A DNA stretch of 34,797 nucleotides, taken from the NCBI GenBank assembly GCA_002715405.1, contig PAZD01000059.1, positions 1 to 34,797 of the forward strand, written 5' to 3'. Both the position numbers and the translations under genes were made by a program. The notes beneath the pieces were generated by a model, which saw only the letters and a list, made by a program, of their open reading frames with translations, was not told the DNA's origin and made no database searches. This DNA is from Acidimicrobiaceae bacterium (lineage in GTDB: Bacteria > Actinomycetota > Acidimicrobiia > Acidimicrobiales > UBA8592). This document shows, piece after piece, positions 19,394 to 27,272 of this stretch. Position 1 is the first letter of the stretch, and each line of letters starts with the position of its first letter.

Positions 19394-20761
19394 ATGCCAG
19401 ACCCAAAAAATTCAGAAATACAAGGTTGGAGTGGATATAAGAGTATAACAAATAAAGAAATCCATATAACCAAAGAAAACTTAAATGACATCAATATAAA
19501 CAAAAAGAAAGTGCTTGGCCGTGGCCATGGATGTAGCTTTGGGGATCAGGCTTTGTTGTCAGATGGTATGTTGATTAACTCTAGTGAATTAAATTTCATT
19601 AATTGGGTTTCGGAATCAGTTGTAGAGGTTGGGTCAGGAGTTGAGATTCGTTATCTTTTGTCAGAACTACTACCTCACAATAAAGGACTTATAGGCGTAC
19701 CAGGAGGTTTGCAAGTTACAATTGGTGGTGCCATTTCAAATAACATCCATGGTAAAGACCATTGGAAAAATGGTAACTTTTCTGAGAATATTCTTTCAAT
19801 AACTTATATAGACAACAATGGAGAAATAAAAAAAGTATTTCGCGAGAATGAAATTTTTCACTTCCTGATAGGAGGAATGGGTTTGTTTGGATTTATTGTA
19901 TCGACTGAACTAAGAACAACCGATATACGAAGCGCATGGATAAAAGAAAAGTCAACAAAAATAAATTCAAAAAATAACTTCATAGAGTTCGTAACCTCAA
20001 TAAAAGAAGGAGAATTAGACGTAGACTATTCTGTTACTTGGCTTGACTTTTCAAGCAAAAAAGGCCTTGGGAGAGGGATTTCGCTTACAGGAGAATTTAT
20101 AGATGGGGAAAGTGTAAGTAAAGATTTTGTTGAAGAAAGAATAAAAGAAAACAAATATGTATTCAATACGTTTTCAACTAATTATTTTTGGCATCTAGCT
20201 AGACCGTTCTATAATCAAAAAACCTTAAATTTGCTTAGTTCTCTGAAATATAAGTCGACTAAAAGTAGGGTACAAGAACAAGTATTATTTTATACAGATT
20301 ACATGTGGATTGATAACAGGCTCATTCCAGAATATCGAAAACTATACGAACCTAAAGGCTTTGTGGAAATTCAACCATTGGTCAGTATAGATAATGGATT
20401 TGAACAGTTCTTCGAATTGTTAGACTTTGTCAAATTCCATAATATAGAGCCGCTCTTCCCATCAGTTAAGCTACATAAAGAGCATGAACATATGTGGACT
20501 TTTGCAGGGAATGGACTCTCCATCTGCTTAGATCTTCCTGTGGTTAGGAGAGGTAAGTATAACTTTGAATATCTAATAGAAGAAGTGTATAAATTTCTTT
20601 CAACTTTAGAGGCAAAAGTATATTTAGCTAAAGATTCAACCCTAACTAGAAAACATCTTTCGAAACTTGCTCCTGGAGTAGACGAATTAATTCAAAAAAG
20701 AAAAACTATAGATGGTAAATTTATTTTCGATTCTGAAATGGCTAAAAGATTATTTCAATAG
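19394..20761 (+). CDS. FAD-binding oxidoreductase related to decaprenylphosphoryl-ribose oxidase (DprE1-like)
   Basis: VLGRGHGCSFGDQALLSDGMLI; GLIGVPGGLQVTIGGAISNNIHGKDHWKNGNFSENI closely follows the DprE1-type FAD_binding_4 motif (VTvGGAIAnDIHGKNHH). Confidence 0.8.
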   Translation: MPDPKNSEIQGWSGYKSITNKEIHITKENLNDININKKKVLGRGHGCSFGDQALLSDGMLINSSELNFINWVSESVVEVGSGVEIRYLLSELLPHNKGLIGVPGGLQVTIGGAISNNIHGKDHWKNGNFSENILSITYIDNNGEIKKVFRENEIFHFLIGGMGLFGFIVSTELRTTDIRSAWIKEKSTKINSKNNFIEFVTSIKEGELDVDYSVTWLDFSSKKGLGRGISLTGEFIDGESVSKDFVEERIKENKYVFNTFSTNYFWHLARPFYNQKTLNLLSSLKYKSTKSRVQEQVLFYTDYMWIDNRLIPEYRKLYEPKGFVEIQPLVSIDNGFEQFFELLDFVKFHNIEPLFPSVKLHKEHEHMWTFAGNGLSICLDLPVVRRGKYNFEYLIEEVYKFLSTLEAKVYLAKDSTLTRKHLSKLAPGVDELIQKRKTIDGKFIFDSEMAKRLFQ

Positions 20762-21421
20762 TCGATATATAATTATTCCTTTTCTTGACTTATTAATATT
20801 CGAATATATTTTTTCAAAACTAGATTCAAATAATTCAAAATGCACAGGAGATACATATGCAATAAATACTTCTCCTGTAAATTTTTTGCTTGACTGAACT
20901 ATTCTATTTACCACCATACTCATGGTTTTCTTTCCAAATGGGTTGAATAGGTAGATTAATCTTGTTTCTTTTGGAAATTTGAAATTTGTTGCATCCTCTT
21001 CTATATATTCAATTTGGGAATTATTTTTTTGCTTTAAGCTTTTAGCAGAAGATAGTATTTCTCTGTCTATATCTAAACCTATATATTTTCCACTTTCTTG
21101 ATAGATTCTCTCAAAGTATCTTAAAGCTCTTCCTGAACCACAACCAACATCAATAACCGCTCCTTCTATTTTCTCTAATTTTTTTACCAACAAAGAAAGG
21201 AAGTAGTACGGGCTTGGAATATATTCAACACTATCTTCGAGTAACAGTTTATTGTTAGCTGGGTTCCTAAATGACTTCTCATACTCTTTATACCTATATG
21301 ACCTATGAATATTTATTACTTCAAAAAAAACTAATTTGTATAAGAATCCATACCAAGATGTAATTACATTTTTCACTAAGACCATAAGAAGCTCCCAAAT
21401 CTGATTTAACTCACCACCCAA
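20750..21421 (-). CDS. class I SAM-dependent methyltransferase
   Basis: GAVIDVGCGSGRALRYFERIYQESGKYIGLDIDREIL; YLFNPF. Confidence 0.85.
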   Translation of the reverse strand: MGGELNQIWELLMVLVKNVITSWYGFLYKLVFFEVINIHRSYRYKEYEKSFRNPANNKLLLEDSVEYIPSPYYFLSLLVKKLEKIEGAVIDVGCGSGRALRYFERIYQESGKYIGLDIDREILSSAKSLKQKNNSQIEYIEEDATNFKFPKETRLIYLFNPFGKKTMSMVVNRIVQSSKKFTGEVFIAYVSPVHFELFESSFEKIYSNINKSRKGIIIYRLLK

Positions 21422-22578
21422 CCATAGGCTTTAAGATAATTGACTATCGAATCATTTAATGCCTTTTTTATTTCAGTATCCAGATCTACTTTATGCGCAC
21501 TAAGACCAAGCACTATTTTATCTTTTAGCTCATTAAATTCAGGTAGTGAAAATATATAATGACCAGAAATTATAGCCTTGTCAAGATCTGATGCTTTGCT
21601 TTTCTCTTTCATCCACTTAATCCACTTTCCAGAATTAATCGATAGTTGCACAAACTCATCTAGTTCAGAATCTAATCTAAATTGCTTAAGAAGATTAATT
21701 AGCACCTTACTTTCGATAACGCCAAATTCAGGTGCAATATTACCTCCTTTGAGGTTAATTTTTGGATAAATTGATGAAGTATCATAAGGTAAATAGTCAG
21801 AATTATGAGCCTTGGGAAGTATTCCGTAACTAAGACATAGTTCTGTTATTTCTTTTATTTGAGAAATTTTTTCATCATTTTCATAGGTATCAATATCAAC
21901 ATTTTGAAAAACTCCTGTATTTTCTGCTTCTTTAACTTTTGATCCATTCTGAACAACATAAAAAGTAGGGTCTTGATATGAATTTTGTTTGCAAAAATTT
22001 ACTATTGAATTTATATTATGTTCTACTTCACTATACTCATTTAGCCCTTCGATCTGCTCTTCTGTGCCAATTTCTATGTATATATCTTTATTGTTTGTCT
22101 TTGCAATATCAATACAGAAAGAATAAAGGTCATAGACTCTTTCTAAGATATCTATATTGCTTACTGCTGAGTTGATATCAACTGATGGATCAACATGGAT
22201 AAATTGGAAGTCAGATAAAATGTCTATCTCGAAAGACTTTTTGCAAGATTCCATTGCATCATGTAAATCCAGCTCTCTATCTACTTCAGTATAATTTTGC
22301 CATGGACCTCCATGGTCTCTAGAAAGAAGTACTAAATTATTTTTATCATATTTATTGATATAATCTGATAATGTTTCAGTAGACCAAGAGTTTACATATC
22401 CTCCGCCATTCGACTTTGAATCAATTTGCCTCCTACTTGCAATCAATTGGATAGGTATAAGGTGAGTATTGCATATTTCAATAACTACATCGACACAATT
22501 CTTACTCATGGGACCAACACCAAGGAGGGTCTTGGAAGAATTGAGCAATTCTTCTTTTAGAATATTAAAATTAATCAC
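21406..22578 (-). CDS. GatZ/KbaZ-like (class II D-tagatose-1,6-bisphosphate aldolase non-catalytic subunit family) protein
   Basis: LLGVGPMSKNCVDVVIEICNTHLIPIQLIASRRQID...VLLSRDHGGPWQN...FIHVDPSVD...YIEIGTEEQ; overall layout matches the GatZ-type TIM barrel. Confidence 0.6.
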   Translation of the reverse strand: MINFNILKEELLNSSKTLLGVGPMSKNCVDVVIEICNTHLIPIQLIASRRQIDSKSNGGGYVNSWSTETLSDYINKYDKNNLVLLSRDHGGPWQNYTEVDRELDLHDAMESCKKSFEIDILSDFQFIHVDPSVDINSAVSNIDILERVYDLYSFCIDIAKTNNKDIYIEIGTEEQIEGLNEYSEVEHNINSIVNFCKQNSYQDPTFYVVQNGSKVKEAENTGVFQNVDIDTYENDEKISQIKEITELCLSYGILPKAHNSDYLPYDTSSIYPKINLKGGNIAPEFGVIESKVLINLLKQFRLDSELDEFVQLSINSGKWIKWMKEKSKASDLDKAIISGHYIFSLPEFNELKDKIVLGLSAHKVDLDTEIKKALNDSIVNYLKAYGWVVS

Positions 22579-22688
22579 TTATCAATTAAAGCACATTTAC
22601 TAAAATTTATAAAAGAATGAAAATATACGATTAACCTAATTTGAAAATGAGCTTCCAAGATAGATAAGAATGAATAGAAATTATTAAT

Positions 22689-23405
22689 ATGGATAGTGAT
22701 AATGAAAGCAAAAGAATGAAGACATCTTTAACTGCCATAGTCCCTGTTTATAATGAAGAAAAATTTGTTAATAAGTCCTTAGAAAAACTAGCCTCTATCA
22801 GCAGTGTGGATGATATTTTGCTGGTAGATGATTGCTCTACTGATAAATCATTAGAAATACTAAATGCATTTTCTGATAAACACAAAAATGTAAGAGTGTA
22901 CTCAACAGAACAGAATGGAGGAAAAGGGAGTGCAATAAAGAGTGTTTTCAAGTATATAAAGACTGACTATGCAATAATTCATGATGCGGACCTAGAGTAT
23001 GACCCAAGTGATATTGAGAAAATGTTGCTTTATGTTGACCTTGATAATAAAAACTTTGTTCTTGGTTCACGATTCCTAATGAATTCAAAAATACAACTGT
23101 ATCGTCGGACATATTTTGCAAATAAGTTTCTTTCTTTAGTTTTTTCAGTTTTCCATTCAAAAAGAATATCTGATATTGCATCATGCTACAAATTAATGCC
23201 GGCGACTTATTTAAGGAAAACGACTTTTATTGAAAATGGTTTTGCTATAGAAGTAGAGTTATTAGCAAAATTTTTAAAAGAAAACAAAAACCTAATTGAA
23301 GTTCCTATCTCTTACAAGGCAAGAAGTTATGAAGATGGGAAGAAAATAAAAACAAAAGATGGCTTTAAATATATATACTCTATTCTTAAGTATCGACTTA
23401 GCTAA
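22689..23405 (+). CDS. glycosyltransferase family 2, DPM-like (polyprenyl-phosphate hexose synthase type)
   Basis: TAIVPVYNEEKFVNKSLEKL, DDILLVDDCSTDKS, GGKGSAIKSVFKYIKTDYAIIHDADLEYDPSDI, C-term SYEDGKKIKTKDGFKYIYSILKYR. Confidence 0.9.
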   Translation: MDSDNESKRMKTSLTAIVPVYNEEKFVNKSLEKLASISSVDDILLVDDCSTDKSLEILNAFSDKHKNVRVYSTEQNGGKGSAIKSVFKYIKTDYAIIHDADLEYDPSDIEKMLLYVDLDNKNFVLGSRFLMNSKIQLYRRTYFANKFLSLVFSVFHSKRISDIASCYKLMPATYLRKTTFIENGFAIEVELLAKFLKENKNLIEVPISYKARSYEDGKKIKTKDGFKYIYSILKYRLS

Positions 23406-23414
23406 ACGAAATCA

Positions 23415-24959
23415 CTACTTGTAAAATCTAATTAATTTGGCTTCTTGTCCGAAAATCTTAACTTCTTTTTTATAGCCTTGATTATCAAAGGCATCCATAT
23501 ACTCTTTATTTTGATATTCTCGTGTATGAATTGAAGCAAGGTAGATATTAGTAAAATTATTTTCAATTAAATATTTTTTCATCTTTTCAAAACAATGGCC
23601 TTCATCCTTGTATCTTCTACAGACAATATGTATATTGCTTTGGTTAAAATCTGGTGTAGGCATATTTGATACACCGCTACCTAACCATGGGTAAGATACG
23701 TTCTCCATGGCTAATTCTTTCTCAAAGAATGTCCCTATTGTCCATAAACCACCATGGTAAATAATCACATCTTCATTTGTTGTATTAACAAAATTAATAA
23801 TGTCAGAAGCAGCTTGTTGATCGAAACCTCTAGTTGTTTGATTGTAGCTAATGCTCAGGCTGTTTATCGAATAGACCATTAATACAATATACACCATGGT
23901 TACTCGCGCATTACTTAATGGCACAAGTTCAACTAAATAATAAATACCGAATGACATGATATAAATTATCAATATCATGTAATAAATATTTACTCGCGAC
24001 CCCCCAAAGGGGAAGACTCTAAAAATGCTTAAGCCAATATTGATAATAAAAATATAGAATATAAATTCAACAATAGAAGTATCTGCTGTAACAAAGATTA
24101 AATAATACAAACCAAGTAAAAAAAGAACTACCGAAAGTAGTATTGTAAAATCTGATGCTCCTAAATCTAGCTTATTAGATTCAGAAAAAATTCTTAGACC
24201 AGAATAATAGAGCCACCGGAAAAATAAATTGAAACCTCCATCCTGGGGGGCAAAATAAGCAATCCAAAAATTATCTAATTCATCACTTTTTCTTAGAAAG
24301 GAAAAATATGATATACCTAAAACATAAATTGAAAAAAATAAATGTAGAAACTTGCTTTCGTTGATTACTAATTTACGTTTCCTTATTAGAACAATAAAAA
24401 ATGCAATAATTGGAATGATCGTAATAAGACTAATAAAGAGAGAGAGCGAAAATAAAATTATTGTGGACCTAGGAAGATAGCTTTCTCTTAAAGCTTTCTG
24501 CAATAAACTTAAGATATAGATAGTAATTAATGCCTCCATAATGTAAGGCTTTGGCCTAAGAGAATAATTCATCAGCATTGGAGAATTTAATACCAGAGAA
24601 AGAAAAATCAGTTTTGAATAAGTATTCAGGTATAAATATTTATTATTTACAACTACAGCAGAGAGGAGGCAAAAAATCAGGAATAATATTTTAATAAAAA
24701 GATCAGTTGATTCTGAAATTTTGAAAATAAGCTGAAATATAAGTGAGGAACCAGGGTGAGTCAATGTACAACAAATTAATTTATCATATAAAGATTCGTA
24801 GACACTTCCAACCAAAACCCAACTATCATCTCCGTAAGTAATTTGAATTTTTTCAAATTTACTAATTTTTATAAAATAAATTAAAAGTGCAAATGTATAG
24901 GAGTAGAAATGCTCATATTGAGTTAAATAAAGTTTAATTTTTTTTCTTACTGTTATCAC
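23415..24959 (-). CDS. multi-TM GT-C-like glycosyltransferase
   Basis: QITYGDDSWVLVGSVYESL...THPGSSLIFQL...SPMLMNYSLRPKPYIMEALI; many TM segments; resembles the ORF at 1208-2722. Confidence 0.65.
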   Translation of the reverse strand: MITVRKKIKLYLTQYEHFYSYTFALLIYFIKISKFEKIQITYGDDSWVLVGSVYESLYDKLICCTLTHPGSSLIFQLIFKISESTDLFIKILFLIFCLLSAVVVNNKYLYLNTYSKLIFLSLVLNSPMLMNYSLRPKPYIMEALITIYILSLLQKALRESYLPRSTIILFSLSLFISLITIIPIIAFFIVLIRKRKLVINESKFLHLFFSIYVLGISYFSFLRKSDELDNFWIAYFAPQDGGFNLFFRWLYYSGLRIFSESNKLDLGASDFTILLSVVLFLLGLYYLIFVTADTSIVEFIFYIFIINIGLSIFRVFPFGGSRVNIYYMILIIYIMSFGIYYLVELVPLSNARVTMVYIVLMVYSINSLSISYNQTTRGFDQQAASDIINFVNTTNEDVIIYHGGLWTIGTFFEKELAMENVSYPWLGSGVSNMPTPDFNQSNIHIVCRRYKDEGHCFEKMKKYLIENNFTNIYLASIHTREYQNKEYMDAFDNQGYKKEVKIFGQEAKLIRFYK

Positions 24960-25170
24960 TTGTTTTCAAATTAATTATAACTAGAAAAATACTGCGAATA
25001 GAGGCAGAATAAAGCTACAAACCTCTTTTCTGTTAGAGCAAAGAAAATGATTGTTCTTTTTTTTCTATTCATATTCATTTATCGCCCATTACAAAAGGGG
25101 TTTCAATACTACGCATACTGTAAATAAATTAGGATTTATTTAGGAGAGTATACGTGGTTAAGATTGAATT

Positions 25171-25722
25171 ATGTTACGTTTATTTGACTTTGTATTTTCC
25201 TTCTTCGGCTTACTGTTTTTATCCCCCCTACTAGTTCTTATATTCTTGCTTACCCTACTTGATACGGGTTCACCTTTATTTCGGCAAGAGCGTATAGGTC
25301 ATTTGGAAAAGCCATTTACATTAGTAAAGTTCCGTACAATGCAAAAAGACACTGCTTCTGTTGCAAGTCATTTTGCTGATGTGTCAGCAATTACTTCAGT
25401 TGGATCATTTTTGCGTAAAACTCATCTTGATGAGCTTCCCCAGTTGTGGAATGTTTTGAAGGGAGACATGAGCTTAGTAGGCCCTCGTCCAGCTTTATTT
25501 AGTCAACAAAAGTTGCGTGATGCTCGTAAAGCCCGCCATGTTTACAATGTACGTCCTGGTATCACTGGTCTTTCTCAGGTAAGTGGACTTGATACTTCGA
25601 CCCCAGAACTTCTAGCTGAGACAGATGCAAAGATGCTCCAAACACTATCGATTGCTGATTACTTCAAGTACATTGTTGTAACTGCAAGCGGCAAAGGTAA
25701 GGGAGATGCTGCTAATAGGTAA
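25171..25722 (+). CDS. bacterial sugar transferase / monotopic phosphoglycosyltransferase (PglC/WcaJ C-terminal type), priming enzyme
   Basis: RLFDFVFSFFGLLFLSPLLVLIFLL...GSPLFRQERIGHLEKPFTLVKFRTM...SFLRKTHLDELPQLWNVLKGDMSLVGPRPAL...RPGITGLSQVSG. Confidence 0.93.
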   Translation: MLRLFDFVFSFFGLLFLSPLLVLIFLLTLLDTGSPLFRQERIGHLEKPFTLVKFRTMQKDTASVASHFADVSAITSVGSFLRKTHLDELPQLWNVLKGDMSLVGPRPALFSQQKLRDARKARHVYNVRPGITGLSQVSGLDTSTPELLAETDAKMLQTLSIADYFKYIVVTASGKGKGDAANR

Positions 25723-25749
25723 ATAATTGATTCAATAATAATTACTGAT

Positions 25750-25902
25750 TTAAATGCTTAAAAAATAAGAAGCCAAACCTAATATTGCGCAAATAAGTAC
25801 AAAAAGAGGGGAAAACCCTTTTGTTCCTTTTATTGGGCCTTTATTACTAGAACTAGGTTCTCTGATAGCCTCAAAGGCATCTTCACTGTTTTCCTTGTCC
25901 AT
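25750..25902 (-). CDS. small membrane protein, 50 aa
   Basis: Translated by hand: MDKENSEDAFEAIREPSSSNKGPIKGTKGFSPLFVLICAILGLASYFLSI*. One C-terminal TM segment; below the ORF-track cutoff. Confidence 0.55.
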   Translation of the reverse strand: MDKENSEDAFEAIREPSSSNKGPIKGTKGFSPLFVLICAILGLASYFLSI

Positions 25903-25942
25903 AGAACAAGGTTACTAAAAATGTAGAGCTAAAAGAGTCTCC

Positions 25943-26122
25943 CTAGAGAATATTAAAAATTCTAAAAACTCGAAATACAAAATATATTATGACAAAAAAA
26001 ATAGCAGCTGCAGCAAATTGATCACCTACGTCTGCATTTCTAAAAGCTCCTAAACCACCAAAACAAGTTATACCACTCCAACCAAGTGTTTTTAATAACT
26101 CCGATTTTTTTTCTTTATCCAT
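25943..26122 (-). CDS. small membrane protein, 59 aa, shares N-terminus with the ORF at 26137-26319
   Basis: Translated by hand: MDKEKKSELLKTLGWSGITCFGGLGAFRNADVGDQFAAAAIFFVIIYFVFRVFRIFNIL*. Confidence 0.6.
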   Translation of the reverse strand: MDKEKKSELLKTLGWSGITCFGGLGAFRNADVGDQFAAAAIFFVIIYFVFRVFRIFNIL

Positions 26123-26319
26123 GTGTTTTTTTATAATTATATAATTTTAAAATATTTTAAAGCACGAGTAGCAAAATATATGATTAACAAAAAAATAACT
26201 CCAGCAAAAATAATTTGTCCAATACTAGTTCCTGCTGGAATAGAGGTAATGATATAGAATATCGCCATTAAGCTTAATAAAATTATTTGAATTACCTTTG
26301 ATTTTTTTTCTTTATCCAT
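26103..26319. repeat. pair of identical 20-nt direct repeats covering two start codons (26103-26122 and 26300-26319)
   Basis: gattttttttctttatccat occurs at both positions (minus strand ATGGATAAAGAAAAAAAATC, encoding MDKEKKS). Confidence 0.85.
26137..26319 (-). CDS. small membrane protein, 60 aa
   Basis: MDKEKKSKVIQIILLSLMAIFYIITSIPAGTSIGQIIFAGVIFLLIIYFATRALKYFKII; two predicted TM segments; N-terminal heptapeptide MDKEKKS identical to the adjacent ORF. Confidence 0.65.
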   Translation of the reverse strand: MDKEKKSKVIQIILLSLMAIFYIITSIPAGTSIGQIIFAGVIFLLIIYFATRALKYFKII

Positions 26320-26324
26320 TTAAT

Positions 26325-26483
26325 TTAAACATCCAAAAGGTAAAGTATTCCAACCCCAAGAGCGATTGCCGATAGGGTCAGCCCTGAAACTTTGTAGGTT
26401 TTTGGACTCTTCCAATCTACATTTCTAACATTAATAATCCAAAAAATTACGAGTATGAATATTGCGATATCATTAAAATCCAT
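26325..26483 (-). CDS. small membrane protein, 52 aa
   Basis: Translated by hand: MDFNDIAIFILVIFWIINVRNVDWKSPKTYKVSGLTLSAIALGVGILYLLDV*; two TM segments; immediately upstream of the other three on the minus strand. Confidence 0.5.
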   Translation of the reverse strand: MDFNDIAIFILVIFWIINVRNVDWKSPKTYKVSGLTLSAIALGVGILYLLDV

Positions 26484-26561
26484 TAGGTCATTGTAGTTTG
26501 TTTTGAAGTTTTAATTAAAAACAAATGCTTGAAGAATATAAAGTTCGTACAATTTATACTA

Positions 26562-27272
26562 ATGTATATGAAATTTGAATATACGGTAATAATCCCTATA
26601 TACAATGAAGTCAACACTATAGAAAAAGTCCTCGAAAAGATATCTACATTAGATTACAAAACAAAAATTATAGTTGTTGATGATGGCTCTAGTGATGGTT
26701 CAGAAAATCTCAACCTAGAAGACATCAATGAAAATATTAAACACTATAAATCAGAAAAAAATTTTGGGAAAGGAAATGCCCTTAGAAAAGGGCTTGCATT
26801 CATATCACAAGAAAAGGATTCTATTGCAATATTTTTTGATGCAGATGATGAAATTCCTACAAACGTAATTGAGCAAATAATCGAAGCTTACGAAAAAGAT
26901 GTAAATATTAATGCTATTTTTGGAAGTAGATTTTTAGATTTTTCACTATCAAAGATTATAGAAATGGGATTTCATAGGTACATTGCAAATAGGACATTAA
27001 CGGCCATAATTAACTTTAGATTTAAACAAAATCTAACTGATATGGAGACAGCAATCAAATCATTCAAAATTCAGAATCTCAATATTGATGAACTTAAAGA
27101 AGATGGTTTTGAGATAGAACCAGAAGTAACTAAGTTTCTTATTCGATCAAATATAGACATAATGGAAATACCTATTAAATATTTACCCAGAAGTAGAGCA
27201 GAGGGGAAAAAGATTTCATTTTCTGACGGTTTCAAAACATTAAAATATTTAATCCATGATGACAACAAATAA
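26562..27272 (+). CDS. glycosyltransferase family 2, DPM-like
   Basis: YTVIIPIYNEVNTIEKVLEKI, IVVDDGSSDGS, NFGKGNALRKGLAFI, IFFDADDEIP, C-term PRSRAEGKKISFSDGFKTLKYL. Track start is TTG 26529; ATG 26562 or 26568 is more likely. Confidence 0.9.
   Translation: MYMKFEYTVIIPIYNEVNTIEKVLEKISTLDYKTKIIVVDDGSSDGSENLNLEDINENIKHYKSEKNFGKGNALRKGLAFISQEKDSIAIFFDADDEIPTNVIEQIIEAYEKDVNINAIFGSRFLDFSLSKIIEMGFHRYIANRTLTAIINFRFKQNLTDMETAIKSFKIQNLNIDELKEDGFEIEPEVTKFLIRSNIDIMEIPIKYLPRSRAEGKKISFSDGFKTLKYLIHDDNK

Noticed and set aside
24960-25170. JUMPstart/ops element upstream of the sugar transferase
   Set aside because: No GGCGGTAGCGT-like sequence found on either strand in this interval.
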